DNA of 64,000 nt, taken from contig VXRN01000054.1 of the NCBI GenBank assembly GCA_009838465.1, positions 1 to 64,000 of the forward strand, read 5' to 3'. This document shows, piece after piece, positions 45,872 to 56,200 of the stretch. The first letter of the stretch is position 1; each line of letters begins with the position of its first letter. Made by a program: the position numbers and the translations under genes. This DNA comes from Dehalococcoidia bacterium. GTDB taxonomy: Bacteria; Chloroflexota; Dehalococcoidia; Lucifugimonadales; UBA1123. The notes beneath the pieces are model-generated. The model ran no database searches. It worked only from the letters and a program-made list of their open reading frames with translations, and was not told where the DNA came from.

Positions 45872-46032
45872 GGTATGCGTTCTCCTATCGGGACTCTAAA
45901 GGTCGAACCAGCGGTCTCGAACAAGGGTGTCTTGGTTTCACCACAGCGCAGGCTCCGAGATGTAGTATAGCGTTGGTCTAGCTTCCCGTAATGCGGATTC
46001 CCATATACGCAGATAGGTGTGAGAGACGGGAG

Positions 46033-47244
46033 TCATTCATCCACGGCTTGGGCGGCGGGTAGAAAATCGGCGTCGGCGAATTCGGCAAAGCGATCGGGCA
46101 GGAACTCGGCCATGTCGGATACGACCTGTGTGGAGCCTCGGAGGATATAGTCGGCGATGATGCGTCCGGTGATGGGGCCCAGGTGAATGCCCTTGGTCGT
46201 GTGGCCGGTAGCCAGGAGGACGCCTTTCCGTCCGGGGACCGGGCCTATGATGAGCCTGTCGTCGGGGCTCAGGGGGCGCGAGCCTGCAAGCTGCTGGACC
46301 AACTCGGCACGCTCCAGGTCGGGGAAGACATCTATGGCGCGCTGGAGGAGTTCCAGGCGGGCAGTTGCGGTGGGTCGGCGGTCAAACTCCTCGCCCCAGA
46401 AGAGCTCTTTCTCGTCATAGTCCCGACCGCCGGTGCTGCCGACGCTGGTGAAGCCGTCCAAACGACTGATCATGTGCCCCCGCTTGGGAGAACTGATCAG
46501 CACCGGAAGAGGTTCGCCGGGATAGTTGAGCAGAAGGCGCTCTCCTTTCAAGGGGCGGACGGGAATGGGAAAGTCCAGCCAGGGAGTGAAGGCCCGGCTC
46601 CAGGTGCCGGCGGCCACCACCACCGTGCCACAGTGTATGTCCCCGGAGGTGGTCCTGACACCGGAAATCGTGGGACCGCTTTTTACAAGGCCAGTTACCT
46701 CCCGGTAAAGAGTGTTGGCGCCCTTGAGTTCGGAAGACTGGGCAAGCGCCAGGTTGAGGCGGTAGCTGTCTAACTGGGCGGACTCGTCCTCATACACGGC
46801 GCCGACGACGGAAGGGGAAAGCCGGGGCTCGATGGAGTGGACTTCCCGGGCGTCTATCCAACGCATCTTGACATGAGGTTGCTGCCAGACCATGGATCTC
46901 TTGATAAGAGCGGCCTCTTCGTTGTCCAGGGCCAGCCGGAGAGAAGGACGACGCTGGTAGAGAAGGTCCATGCCAGTGGCGGATTCCAGTTCCGGGACGA
47001 TCCGTCGAAACTCGGAGTAAGAGGCGCGGGCCATTTGAAAGGACGCACCGGGTGAGAACTCGGCGCCCAGCAGGCTGAGCGAACCGGTTGCATGGGCAGA
47101 GGCCCCGCTGCCGATGGCTTCACGCTCCAGCAGGATCACGGTTACACCTTCCCGGGCCAGGTAATAGGCTACCGAGCAGCCGACCACGCCGGCGCCGATT
47201 ACAACTACGTCGGCATTGTTGGGTAAACTCCCAGCTTGGACCAC
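46033..47244 (-). CDS. FAD-dependent amine oxidoreductase (DAO/glycine oxidase family)
   Basis: 403 residues. FAD site ADVVVIGAGVVGCSVAYYLA, then VTVILLEREAIGSGASAHAT. GTVVVAAGTWSRAF is the second nucleotide contact and GVLLATGHTTKGIHLGPITG the C-terminal FAD loop. Members oxidise glycine, sarcosine, D-amino acids or other secondary amines. It follows the damaged epimerase copy on the same strand, with its start 35 bases after that gene's stop. The substrate is not predictable. Confidence 0.88.
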   Translation of the reverse strand: MVQAGSLPNNADVVVIGAGVVGCSVAYYLAREGVTVILLEREAIGSGASAHATGSLSLLGAEFSPGASFQMARASYSEFRRIVPELESATGMDLLYQRRPSLRLALDNEEAALIKRSMVWQQPHVKMRWIDAREVHSIEPRLSPSVVGAVYEDESAQLDSYRLNLALAQSSELKGANTLYREVTGLVKSGPTISGVRTTSGDIHCGTVVVAAGTWSRAFTPWLDFPIPVRPLKGERLLLNYPGEPLPVLISSPKRGHMISRLDGFTSVGSTGGRDYDEKELFWGEEFDRRPTATARLELLQRAIDVFPDLERAELVQQLAGSRPLSPDDRLIIGPVPGRKGVLLATGHTTKGIHLGPITGRIIADYILRGSTQVVSDMAEFLPDRFAEFADADFLPAAQAVDE

Positions 47245-47278
47245 TTTAACTACTCCCTTCAGTCCAGTCGTAGCGAGG

Positions 47279-48090
47279 TCACCAGCCCAGCAGTCGCTGC
47301 GCCTTCTCCGTGCTGATTACACTGGCTGCGCCGCTCAGCCCTTCCCGAATCTCCACCCTGTCGCCGAAGTTGTTTCTGACAAGATCAATCGTGGGCTCTT
47401 TGAAACGGCTGGAAGGCTGGGCGATCATGAAAGCCTCGTACTCTTCAATGGCTGCATCCAGCGCCAGTACGTGGGACTCTGCCACGTCTCTGGCATCGGC
47501 GTAGGCCCACATCACCAGTGTCAGCGGATTCTCCGGTGTTGGGGCCGGCCATGGGAACTCGGCCTGGACCTCCGGGAGCGCCACATTGGTAAACCTCAGG
47601 CTGACGACGGTGGTGTCTGAACTGTGGGCGATCATTCTGCCGATATCCTCTCCAACCTGCTTGGACAGGCCGTATGGCTCGAAAGGCATCATGGGGTGTT
47701 CCTCGTCCAGTGGCAGGTACAATGGGACGAATGCGTTCCCGTCGTGGGCCCAGCCCATGCCGAAGGCGCTGGACGAAAACACGACACGCCGCAGTCCCAA
47801 CGCCGCCGCGGACATCATGATGTTGTACGTGCTGGACACGTTGTTGTCGAAGATGACCTTGGGGTCTTCTCGGAGCGGGCCGGGTATGGCGGCTCCCATG
47901 TGAATGATGGATTCGGCTTCCTTGAGTAAGCTCTCGACCGCGTCGGCATCCGCGAGGTCGCAACGCACAAACTCCGCCGGAAGGTCGTCGACAGCCAATC
48001 GGTCCGTCGCCAGGACTTTCCTATCCTGGTCCACCAGCAGTTGCACCACCATACGCCCCAGCCTGCCGCCGCTCCGGTTACTACAATCAT
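47279..48090 (-). pseudogene. Second copy of the NAD-dependent epimerase, with frameshift and nonsense codon
   Basis: This is nearly the same as the gene at 19332-20162. The original start (ATG 48090) is still present, but one G is missing within GCGGCGGGCAGG, shifting the frame after MIVVTGAA. Translation could only restart at ATG 48052, which drops the GxxGxxG nucleotide-binding loop. At the other end, AGA of the intact copy has become TGA, cutting the last six residues. Both lesions make it non-functional. Confidence 0.85.
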
Positions 48091-48247
48091 CTTAACCTCC
48101 GTCTCATTGCCGTGGTTAACTGTCCGACCTGCTCACCACATACGGACTGGATTATACAGGCGTTGGCTTCATTCCGTGGTGGTAGAATCAGCAAATCGTC
48201 CCATCATAGTCAATTCAGTCCATACGACAAGAGACAGGAGGAGCGAA

Positions 48248-49388
48248 ATGCCACTGCACTTCACCGAGCAGGAGTTGGCCGACCGCAGAGAGAAAGTTGT
48301 GGCTGATCTGCAGCGCAGGGGGTTGGCAGCCCTGCTGATTTTCAGGCAGGAAAGCATGTATTACCTGACCGGGTACGACACCATGGGCTACTCGCAGTTC
48401 CAGTGCCTCTATCTCGGAGACGACGGCAAGCTGGTTCTGCTGACAAGGTCTGCGGACCTGCGGCAGGCGCGGCTGACCTCCGTGATTGACGACATTCGTG
48501 TCTGGGTGGACGGCGCCGACAGCAACCCTGGGCAGTATCCTGGAAGAAGAGGGGTGCCAGGGCCGGCGGCTGGGCATCGAGTTGGAAGCGTGGTGTCTGA
48601 CCGGGAAGCGCTGGGACAATGTGAGGACGGCTATCGAGGGTCGCTGCGAATACGAGGACAGCTCGGAACTGGTGAACGGATTGAGGCTGATCAAGAGCGA
48701 TGCCGAGTTGGAGTACGTCCGCAAAGCGGCGGCTCTGGCCGACGACGCTTTAGCGGCGGCCCAGCGACTGGCAAAGGCGGGCACGCCGGAGCAGGATGTG
48801 CTGGCCGGGATGAAGTCGGCGATCTTTCGAGGAGGAGGCGACTATCCAGCCTCCCGGTTCATCATAGGATCGGGGGAGAATGCGCTCATGGTAAGGAATT
48901 TCACGGGCTACGACACACTGGGTGCCAATGACCAACTGCAACTGGAATTCGGCGGAGCTTACCGGCACTATCATTCCTGTCTCATGCGGACGATCCTTAC
49001 CGGAGAACCCAGCAGCCGACAGCTTGCCATGCACTCCGCGTGCTGCGACGCCCTTCAAGCCTGCAAGGACGCTGCCCGACCAGGTTCCACTTTCGGCGAT
49101 ATCTTCTCCGCCCATGCCGACTCCCTGGATCAGTCCGGTTTCGGGGAACACCGACTCAACGCCTGCGGCTATAGCCTGGGGGCGCTGTATCCGCCAACAT
49201 GGATGGACTGGCCCATGATATACGAGGATAATCCGGTGGCGCTGCAGCCCAACATGGTGATCTTCATGCACATGATCCTGCTGGACTGGGATCGAAGACT
49301 GGCAATGTCGGTGGGAGACACTGTGCTGGTCACCGCAAATAGCTGTGAGACACTGACGAAGATGGGAACGAATCTGATAGTGAATTGA
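48248..49388 (+). pseudogene. Creatinase/DoeA-like M24 protein, frameshifted
   Basis: ATG 48248 follows AGGAGG. The first frame reads FTEQELADRREKVVADLQRR, then MYYLTGYDTMGYSQFQCLYL up to WVDGADSNPG near 48525. The second frame continues LGSILEEEGCQGRRLGIELE and runs to 49388. Together they give about 380 residues of the pita-bread fold. M24 metal ligands are replaced (LQLEFGGAYRHYHSCLMRT, and VGDTVLVTANSCETLT without the Glu), so it resembles metal-independent creatinase or ectoine hydrolase. One base is missing. Confidence 0.8.
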
Positions 49389-49440
49389 CCATAAGGTATC
49401 AAAGACTATTACGTGAGCCTTATCGAGTCGGCACCGAAAG

Positions 49441-49806
49441 GAGAAGCGGCAACTCGAAGCTCTACAAGCCAAGTGGGAGAGTCAGTTGGAGTTCCTGAGA
49501 AGGCTCTGGAGCGAGTGGGACATCAAGATTGTAGCCGGGACCGATGCTATCCAGACATTTGGTGACTGCTGTCTGGGCTTGGAACTTCAGAGCCAGGCCG
49601 GCATGAGCAACATGGAAGTCATACGGTCGACTGCAAGTGTAGCGGCCAAGGCTATCAGGATGGATAACCAGATAGGCACGGTAGAAGCCGGAAAAGCCGT
49701 GGACCTGATAGTGGTAGAACAAGATCCGCTGGAAGACATCTCGGCTCTGAGGGCGATGACGATGGTGATGCCGGTAGGCAGAGTGACTGTCCCCTTCGTT
49801 CGATGG
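49441..49806 (+). pseudogene. C-terminal fragment of an imidazolonepropionase-like amidohydrolase
   Basis: The frame reads EKRQLEALQAKWESQLEFLR, then IKIVAGTDAI (metal Asp), MSNMEVIRSTASVAAKAIRM and IGTVEAGKAVDLIVVEQDPL, the end of a metal-dependent amidohydrolase. The N-terminal 300 or so residues are missing, and the frame runs past the normal end into unrelated sequence. It directly follows the broken creatinase-like gene. Confidence 0.7.
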
Positions 49807-49992
49807 AGGAGTGAACCGTCGCAAGAAGTGGATGTGGGTGTCCATTTGCGGATGTCACCAGACGTTTCGGTATCGGGTGCGACAATAGGAGAGGCAATAG
49901 ACGGTACGGTCTTCAGCCGTCGCAATCAGGCAATAGAGCCGTCCATATGGTCCAGCTCTATCCGTCTATTCCATCGAGGCGACGGTTCTCCT

Positions 49993-50394
49993 TCACTCAA
50001 TCCAGAAGTGGGGATTCCAGGCGATTTCCCACAGGTGGCTGTCCGGGTCTGCGAAGTACCCGGAGTACCCACCCCAGAAGGTATCCTCGGCAGGCTTGAC
50101 CAGGGCCGCGCCGGCCCCCACCGCCGCCTGAAGCAGTTCGTCAACCTCTCTCTTTGAACGGACGTTGTGGGCCAGAGTGACACCGGAGAAGCCGTTGCCG
50201 TAAGCGGATATACCGACATCAGCAGCCAGAGCCTCTCGCGGGTAGAGCGCCAGCCAGGTACCCCTGTTCTGGAAGAAAGCGATGGATTCGGTATTTTCGT
50301 CATATAGGGACAACCCGAGTCCGTCTCGATAGAACTGCACTGATCGACGTAGGTCGGTTACGCCCAGGGTAACTATGCTGATGCGTGGTTCCAT
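49993..50394 (-). CDS. VOC-family (glyoxalase/dioxygenase-like) protein
   Basis: 133 residues with two beta-alpha-beta-beta-beta halves: ISIVTLGVTDLRRSVQFYRD, then FWGGYSGYFADPDSHLWEIA. GFSGVTLAHNVRSKREVDEL is the middle. A full metal site is not clear, so glyoxalase activity is not assured; many such proteins bind antibiotics or catechols. The gene is alone. Confidence 0.85.
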   Translation of the reverse strand: MEPRISIVTLGVTDLRRSVQFYRDGLGLSLYDENTESIAFFQNRGTWLALYPREALAADVGISAYGNGFSGVTLAHNVRSKREVDELLQAAVGAGAALVKPAEDTFWGGYSGYFADPDSHLWEIAWNPHFWIE

Positions 50395-50833
50395 ACTGTC
50401 TCTCGCTCAACCAGGAATGTTCGGGTATATACCATAGCTGGGAATGACTAAGGACGCCAAGAGGGAGAATGATCTGTTGCCGACTAACCCGTATTAACTT
50501 ATCACTGGACTCTCGACTTCCTTCATTTGCTGCTTATTAGGGGTGGCGTGATTTTGGACTACTGCTGTGTCGAAGTTCAGGGAATCTGTCCGCCTAAATG
50601 TCAAGGGAAGACCAGACACTGCCGAAGCAGTCAGTCCTTAGCTGACTGTCCGCTCCCCCGCCGCGGTGTCCGCCGGCACATCCACCTCCCGCGCAAGCTC
50701 AGCCACCATCCGCACGGCGCAATTGCACACCCCGTGTTGAATGGCTCTCAGCTACTGCTCGCGCCTACTCCTTGACAGTGTGCGGCTCCGAACATACCAT
50801 CCGCCTTGTAAACTCAGGCGGAGGTGGGTCTTC
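50395..50833. other. Intergenic stretch with a possible gene tail on the minus strand
   Basis: Minus-strand reading near 50740-50635 gives RMVAELAREVDVPADTAAGE before a stop, which could be the end of an eroded gene. No start or family is recognisable. Confidence 0.35.
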
Positions 50834-52270
50834 ATGTTGGATACGATCGTTACTGGCGGGCAGGTTGTGACTCCGCAGGGAGTGATGGAGGCGGATGTTG
50901 CCATCTTGGATGGCAGGATCGCGGCGCTGGCGCATCCCGGAGCGCTCTTGACTGAAGGGGCGCAGATCGTTGACGCGTCGGGGTTGATCGTGCTTCCGGG
51001 TGGGATTGAGCCACACACGCACATCGGCATTCCGGTGCCTGAGCAGTGGTCCGGTCGGCCTGAGGTGTTCACGCAGCCTCCCGAGGCGGCCACGCGGGCC
51101 GCGGCGTTCGGCGGAGTCACCACGCTGCTCGACTTCGCGGGGACGCTGCCGGTCACGCCTGACGACCCTGTCTCTACGGATCCGATCATGCGGCAGATGG
51201 AGTCGCGGCGGCAGGCGTTCGCGGGCCACAGCTACATTGATTTCGCGTACCACTACATACTCGCGGGCGCGGTGAGTCCGCAGACAATCGGCGAGATCGG
51301 AGAGGCGATCCAGGCCGGCCAGGCCAGCTTCAAGATCTTCACGACGTTCGGCGGTCGCGTACCATACGGTCACCTGCAGGCCATCTTCGAGGAGGTGTCG
51401 AAGAACGACGGCATCATGGCGGTCCACGCAGAGGACGACGACATGGTGACCTACATGGAGGAGAAGCTGAAGCGCGAGGGCAGGGACCAGGGGCACAATC
51501 TGCACCTGGTGCACAGCAACATCTCCGAGGATGTCTCGTTCCGCAAGGTAATCAGGATGGCGGAGCACGCGGAGGTGGCGATCTACTTCGTCCACGTCAC
51601 GGCCAAGGAGGGCGTGGCGGCTATCGGCGAGGCCAGGGAGCGGGGTCAGCCGGTGTACGGCGAGGCGCTGCATAACTACCTGGAGTTCACCTGCGACGAC
51701 TACAAGAAGCCGAACGGCACGAAAATTCACACGTACCCGGCTATCAAGTACGAGTCGGACAGGGACGCGCTTCAGCTTGGGCTGATGGACGGTCGGGTAT
51801 CCACGACGGCCACGGACGAGTACACCACGTACAAGGACGTCAAGTTCTGGGGGCAGACCATCGAGACGGTGTGCGGGGGTCATAACGGCATCGAGACGAG
51901 GATCCCGGTTGCTTTCACGAAGTTCGTTTCGCAGGGCGGCATGTCGCTGATGCGGTTCTCGGACATAACCTCGACCAACGCGGCGAAGATCCTGGGGCTG
52001 TATCCGCGGAAAGGGGTCATTGCGCCGGGCAGCGACGCCGACCTTGTGTTCATAGACCCGAACGTGCGCAAGACGCTCACGCTCGACGACCTCCACGCTG
52101 ACTCCGACTACAGCATCTGGGAGGGATTCGAGTGCGAGGGATACCCGGTGAAGACGATGTTGAGGGGCAAGGTGATCGTGGAGGACGGGAAGCTGGTTGG
52201 CAGTTCGTCGGACGGCGAATGGCTGCCGCGCAAGGTGTCGCCCGAGACACTGGCGCGACCGGTGGTCTAG
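50834..52270 (+). CDS. Dihydropyrimidinase/hydantoinase
   Basis: 478 residues from ATG 50834, which follows GGAGGTG. It is a binuclear-zinc amidohydrolase. The metal ligands are His61 and His63 (EPHTHIG), carbamylated Lys167 (SFKIFTTFGG), His198 (VHAEDDD), His254 (YFVHVTAKEG) and Asp328 (ATDEYTTY). The C-terminus (IWEGFECEGYPVKTMLRGKV) is typical of hydantoinases. It opens cyclic ureides such as dihydrouracil or 5-substituted hydantoins. It is convergent with the CMD gene; no carbamoylase is adjacent. Confidence 0.92.
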   Translation: MLDTIVTGGQVVTPQGVMEADVAILDGRIAALAHPGALLTEGAQIVDASGLIVLPGGIEPHTHIGIPVPEQWSGRPEVFTQPPEAATRAAAFGGVTTLLDFAGTLPVTPDDPVSTDPIMRQMESRRQAFAGHSYIDFAYHYILAGAVSPQTIGEIGEAIQAGQASFKIFTTFGGRVPYGHLQAIFEEVSKNDGIMAVHAEDDDMVTYMEEKLKREGRDQGHNLHLVHSNISEDVSFRKVIRMAEHAEVAIYFVHVTAKEGVAAIGEARERGQPVYGEALHNYLEFTCDDYKKPNGTKIHTYPAIKYESDRDALQLGLMDGRVSTTATDEYTTYKDVKFWGQTIETVCGGHNGIETRIPVAFTKFVSQGGMSLMRFSDITSTNAAKILGLYPRKGVIAPGSDADLVFIDPNVRKTLTLDDLHADSDYSIWEGFECEGYPVKTMLRGKVIVEDGKLVGSSSDGEWLPRKVSPETLARPVV

Positions 52271-52316
52271 GGATCGCGCAGCGAGTCGTTGAACGGGGCT
52301 GGCCAGATTCGCGCAT

Positions 52317-53102
52317 TCATGCACCAGCAAATATCTCGTTGGCAATATCCATCGCGCCCCGGGCGAACGGTATGCCCGCGTACAAGGTCATGTGACCGAA
52401 TACCTCGATGATCTGGTCCTGCGTCAGCCCGATGTTCAGCGCGCCCCGGATGTGACTCCGCAGGGGGCCCTCACGGCCCAAAGCTGCCAAGCATGTCATA
52501 GTACAGATGCAGCGGCTGGTTAGATCAAGTCCCGGCCGTGTCCAGGTTGCTCCCCAGTAGTATTCCCCGGTGATGACGCCCAGCTCCCTCTCAGCGTCGG
52601 TGGGCTGGGTCGGTCGCGCTGGCGAAGTGGTTCCCATATAGCTGCGCCGCAGCTCCTCGCCGCGCCTGAGCAAGCTGGCGGGGTCTTCACCTGTATCGTG
52701 GACGCGGGCCGGCGCAAAGTCTATCCCGCGCTCCTCGAAGACTTCCTTGCACAGTGTCAGCGCCTGTATGCCCGCGGGCGCTCCACCGTACCAGGTGTCG
52801 TGAATGATCAGCTCCACGATTTGGTCCGGCGTCAGTCCTATGTTCAGCGCATTGCCCAGATGCCGCTTGAGCTGTACCTCGCGGTTCATGACTGTGAGGC
52901 ACGACAGGGTGATCATCTCCCTCTGCACAGGGGTCAGCGCGGGCCGCCTCCAGATGGCACCGAACAGAGCCTCGCCAAGTATCCTCTCCAGGTCAGGCGC
53001 AATGTCCCACGCTCCAGGTGAAGACCCGGCGGTGATCTGTCCTCCGCCGAACATCCTTCGTGTTTCCTGCCCCCGTTCGTAGCGGTCGTCCAGTTCGCTC
53101 AT
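52317..53102 (-). CDS. Tandem carboxymuconolactone decarboxylase (CMD) domain protein
   Basis: 261 residues with two CMD domains. The first is REMITLSCLTVMNREVQLKR with HLGNALNIGLTPDQIVELII; the second is TSRCICTMTCLAALGREGPL with SHIRGALNIGLTQDQIIEVF. No CxxC redox pair of the AhpD kind is present, so decarboxylase or lactone chemistry is more likely. Both halves keep the H-x2-x-ALNIGLTxDQI signature. The gene shares direction with the following SDR relic and formamidase. Confidence 0.88.
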   Translation of the reverse strand: MSELDDRYERGQETRRMFGGGQITAGSSPGAWDIAPDLERILGEALFGAIWRRPALTPVQREMITLSCLTVMNREVQLKRHLGNALNIGLTPDQIVELIIHDTWYGGAPAGIQALTLCKEVFEERGIDFAPARVHDTGEDPASLLRRGEELRRSYMGTTSPARPTQPTDAERELGVITGEYYWGATWTRPGLDLTSRCICTMTCLAALGREGPLRSHIRGALNIGLTQDQIIEVFGHMTLYAGIPFARGAMDIANEIFAGA

Positions 53103-53232
53103 TGAATGCCTCCTTTATAACCCCGCTCGAATTCCCGTTGAAGGGACGGATTGTCGCGCCTCCCTGATTGGCGCCTACGCTTCCTCGTTGGGAATCAGCT
53201 CGGCGATGGTATAGGGCCAGGGGGAGGATGAT

Positions 53233-53759
53233 CTACATCACCGACCGCACCAGCCCGCCGTCCACCAGCATCGTCGTGCCCGTGATGTAGCTCGACCGCG
53301 ACGACGCCAGGAACGCTACCAGGTACGCCAGTTCCCGCGGTTCGCCGATGCGCTTCAACGCCGTCTGTTCCGCCCGCTGCTCCAGAGCGTCTTCAATGGA
53401 AATCCCCTGCGCCCGCGCCCGGTCCTCCACGTTCTCCATCATCCGATCCGACATGATGCTGCCGGGGCACACGTTGTTGATGAGTATGTTCTCGTGTCCG
53501 ATTTCGTCGGACAGGTTCTTCATAAACCCGATGACGCCCATCCGCGTTGCCGCCGACAGCGCCAGGTTCGGTATCGGCGTATAGACCGTGCTGGCCAGGA
53601 TGTTGATGATGCGCCCGCCGCCCGTTCCAGGTCTGACGCCGTGCGCGCACACATCGCCACCCGCGCGCCCTCCTCCGCCAGCACCTCCGAGCACGCGCGT
53701 CCCAGGCCCTTGCTGGCGCCGCCCACAATCGCTACCTTGCCGTTCAATTCCAAGTCCAT
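53233..53759 (-). pseudogene. SDR oxidoreductase with internal deletion and frameshift
   Basis: From ATG 53759 the frame reads KVAIVGGASKGLGRACSEVL, then RVAMCARTASDLE. About 85-90 residues are then missing. In another frame it resumes GGGRIINILASTVYTPIPNL, then NILINNVCPGSIMSDRMMEN and ITGTTMLVDGGLVRSVM. The NAD site and C-terminus survive, but the central fold is gone. The join lies near 53620. Confidence 0.75.
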
Positions 53760-53815
53760 TATCAGCCCGGCCTCCTCAATTACTGCCGCCGATTATAGCA
53801 GGTGAGGCGGGGGCT

Positions 53816-54763
53816 TCATCTTCGGGGGATGTAGCGCTTGGGGAACTTAGCGACGACCGAGTAGAGTATGTCCACCATGTTGGCGAGGCGCACACGCGCG
53901 ACCTGCGAGCAGAGCTGGTATGCGGTCAGGCGCTCGATGCCGTAAGACGATTCCAACCACATCACCAGTTCGTAGAAGGCGATGCGGGCTGCGTCTTCCA
54001 TCGGGCGGGCACTGCCTACGGTCATCAGGAACTCGTCGGACTCGACTCGCGGCGTGGCGACATGGCGCCCCTTGATGAGATCAACAGTGAGAGTGCCGCG
54101 TGTGGGTATCTCGGTGGCAACGCCGCAGACCTCAGCATCGCCCTGCGCCGCATGTCCATCGCCGACGTGCAGCAGACCGCCGGGCACATTGACGGGCAGA
54201 TGGATGGTGTTGCCTGGGCAGACATCGGCTGTGTCCATGTTCCCGCCGTGAAAGCCGGGCGCGAGCGAGGAGATTGCTTCGAGTTCCGGAGCGGTGCCGA
54301 TTGTGCCGTAGAACGGCTCATAGGGAATAGCCGCGACGTCGAGGTCCTCCGAGAAGGTGATTTCGCCATTGCTGATGGGATGCAGCATAACTCGCGGCGG
54401 CAATGGTGGATTGAGCGTGCGTGTGAAGACCGTGCCGCACAGTCCGCCGAACTCCGGGATGAGCGCGCTGACACCGTAGTCGCGCGTAACCTCGATGGAG
54501 TGGATGGTCACTGTGAGCGTGTCGCCCTTTTCCGCACCCTCTACATAGATGGGACCTGTCAGCGGGTTCACGTATGGCAGCGTGATTATCTGCGTAATGT
54601 CGTCGTCCGGCGAGGTGATCCTGTTCTCGAATGCGTCCGCCGTCTCCACGATGAAGGTTTCGCCCGGCGAAACGGTAGCGACCGGCTGCTTGTACGGTCC
54701 GATCACATAGGAGAAGTCGCCAGGGTCGTTGATTATGGTCTGCACAGAGGATTTCACCCCCAT
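53816..54763 (-). CDS. Acetamidase/formamidase family protein
   Basis: 315 residues of the FmdA/AmdA beta-sandwich: FIVETADAFENRITSPDDDI, then GPIYVEGAEKGDTLTVTIHS. The core is APGFHGGNMDTADVCPGNTI and HVGDGHAAQGDAEVCGVATE, which carries the conserved His and Glu of the metal-dependent amidase. It hydrolyses small amides to ammonia and acid. It forms part of the same minus-strand block as the SDR relic and CMD gene and fits a nitrogen or amide catabolic role. Confidence 0.9.
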   Translation of the reverse strand: MGVKSSVQTIINDPGDFSYVIGPYKQPVATVSPGETFIVETADAFENRITSPDDDITQIITLPYVNPLTGPIYVEGAEKGDTLTVTIHSIEVTRDYGVSALIPEFGGLCGTVFTRTLNPPLPPRVMLHPISNGEITFSEDLDVAAIPYEPFYGTIGTAPELEAISSLAPGFHGGNMDTADVCPGNTIHLPVNVPGGLLHVGDGHAAQGDAEVCGVATEIPTRGTLTVDLIKGRHVATPRVESDEFLMTVGSARPMEDAARIAFYELVMWLESSYGIERLTAYQLCSQVARVRLANMVDILYSVVAKFPKRYIPRR

Positions 54764-55050
54764 TCCTGAATCGAGTTCAGGACAGGCTCTGATCTTCGCC
54801 CATCAAGGGAGAAGGGATTCTGCCCTCCCCGTGATCACATGATGCACAACATTTAAGATATTGTAAACACCTCTGCTGTCCCTGTGAGACGTGATATGGG
54901 GTCGCCATCTGTCAATGCCGGGTGTTGTATTCGTCAGGGTGCGGGGGAGATTATTGGGACAATGCGTCCCAATCGTGCTAGTGGGAAGGGTTGCCGTTCA
55001 ATCGACGTGGAAGAGAGTCCGGTCTCGACATCCCTGAGGCTCAAACGAAC

Positions 55051-55185
55051 TAGGTTGTGTTGACATTTGCCGTCATTCCCGTGAAAACGGGAATCTACAG
55101 GTTTGGGGTGTAGCAAACCTCATTGCCAATATCCATTGCTTGAAGGCTTTGCACAAGCTGAATTACAGAATGTCAACAGAACCTA
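55051..55185. mobile_element. MITE-like element, about 131 bp, with TA duplication
   Basis: Terminal inverted repeats are 55053-55067 and 55169-55183 (GGTTGTGTTGACATT against GGTTCTGTTGACATT, 14 of 15). Both ends are flanked by TA, the target duplication of IS630/mariner-type transposition. Inside is the palindrome ATTCCCG-TGAAAA-CGGGAAT (55075-55094). There is no transposase inside. Confidence 0.65.
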
Positions 55186-55299
55186 ATTGGTAGTTCGGCT
55201 TCCTATATCTTGATCTCCCAGCGAAAAGTTCGCAATTCGTTACGCCTTGGCCCACCAAGGAGGACTCGACCCCTCAGTTCCCTGTCCTAACGGGGAAAG

Positions 55300-55560
55300 T
55301 CACGGCACCGCTGCTAAACTCCCTGTCGGATCAGGCACCAACTCCAAGTAGATCAGCGTCGTCTGTATCGACGAGTATCCTAACCAACAGGAGAGATAGT
55401 TGATCGGTATACGGTTTACCAGCAGGTGTCGGGCGTATGAATACCTCAGCGTATGGCTGGAAATACGCTCCCCGCCGGTATCGCTCCGGCCTCTTCGGCC
55501 TTTGACTTCACCGCCCGCATCCATCTGTACACCGTGGACATCGAAGCCCTAATGAGCCGG
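55300..55560 (-). pseudogene. Tyrosine recombinase (integrase) C-terminal fragment A
   Basis: The minus strand reads ISSHTLRYSYARHLLVNRIP, then INYLSCWLGYSSIQTTLIYL and ELVPDPTGSLAAVP-stop. It keeps HTLRYS (His-x-x-Arg) and the terminal Tyr of TTLIYL. A frameshift near 55460 separates the upstream segment (WMRAVKSKAEEAGAIP). The N-terminal two thirds are gone. Confidence 0.75.
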
Positions 55561-55724
55561 TCGGCCTAGGCGATACTCCCGAATTGGAGTGAGCTGGAGA
55601 GCGCTGAGTGAAGCTCGGGGTGGACCGCCACGATTCGCGGCTTGGCGAGCTGATGTCAAATGTTGCGGAAAGTCCCTCCCAGGATATGGCTTGATCAGGC
55701 GGCCCTGGCAGTCTCCTCGCTTGG

Positions 55725-56200
55725 TGGAAGTTCGACTAGGCCCCCGTCCTCGAACCTCGCTCCATCCACCAGCAGCTTCATCAGGTCTCCCTCCATACAG
55801 CGGTCTCCATCACTCACTGGGCCTGCTGATCACCTTGAACACCAGGTTGAGTGCGCTATCGCGTCGCTTCATCTGACGAGCAGCATCGGTCCTCAGACTT
55901 ACCGCGCTCAACACCGATTCCAACGGGTTGGCCGTCCTCAGATGGCCCCAATGTTCAGTGGGAAATTCTTAGAAGCTCACGAAGTCTCCCCGGACTCTCA
56001 GAACCGTCTCGGCAGCGTCTGTGCGACCGTCGGCTCGCAACTCACTGACGTATTCATCGCGAATCCCCTCGCATTCGGCTCGAGTGGGAGCATGGGATAA
56101 ATCCCTCAGCCTACGTCTCAAAGACGACTGCATCGTTGTCGGATGCCTGGCCGCCAGATTCAGCGAGTGATGGTTCCAGCAGCGCTTATGTCCTCGTTGC
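55725..56200 (-). pseudogene. Decayed IS256-family (Mutator) transposase
   Basis: Minus-strand pieces in several frames read RCWNHHSLNLAARHP, then SHAPTRAECEGIRDEYVSEL, FPTEHWGHLRTANPLESVLS and AVSLRTDAARQMKRRDSALN. They are in the order and spacing of the C-terminal half of an IS256-type transposase (RCW...H...N, and the LRTTNPIES block). Stops and frameshifts separate them. The N-terminal half and the ends of the element are not recognisable. Confidence 0.7.

Noticed and set aside
47279-47281. TGA near the end of epimerase copy 2 as selenocysteine
   Set aside because: The intact paralogue has AGA (Arg) there, outside any redox motif.
50765-52345. Minus-strand frame of 526 codons across the hydantoinase gene
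   Set aside because: It is a shadow of the hydantoinase; Arg/Val/His-rich composition and no motifs.
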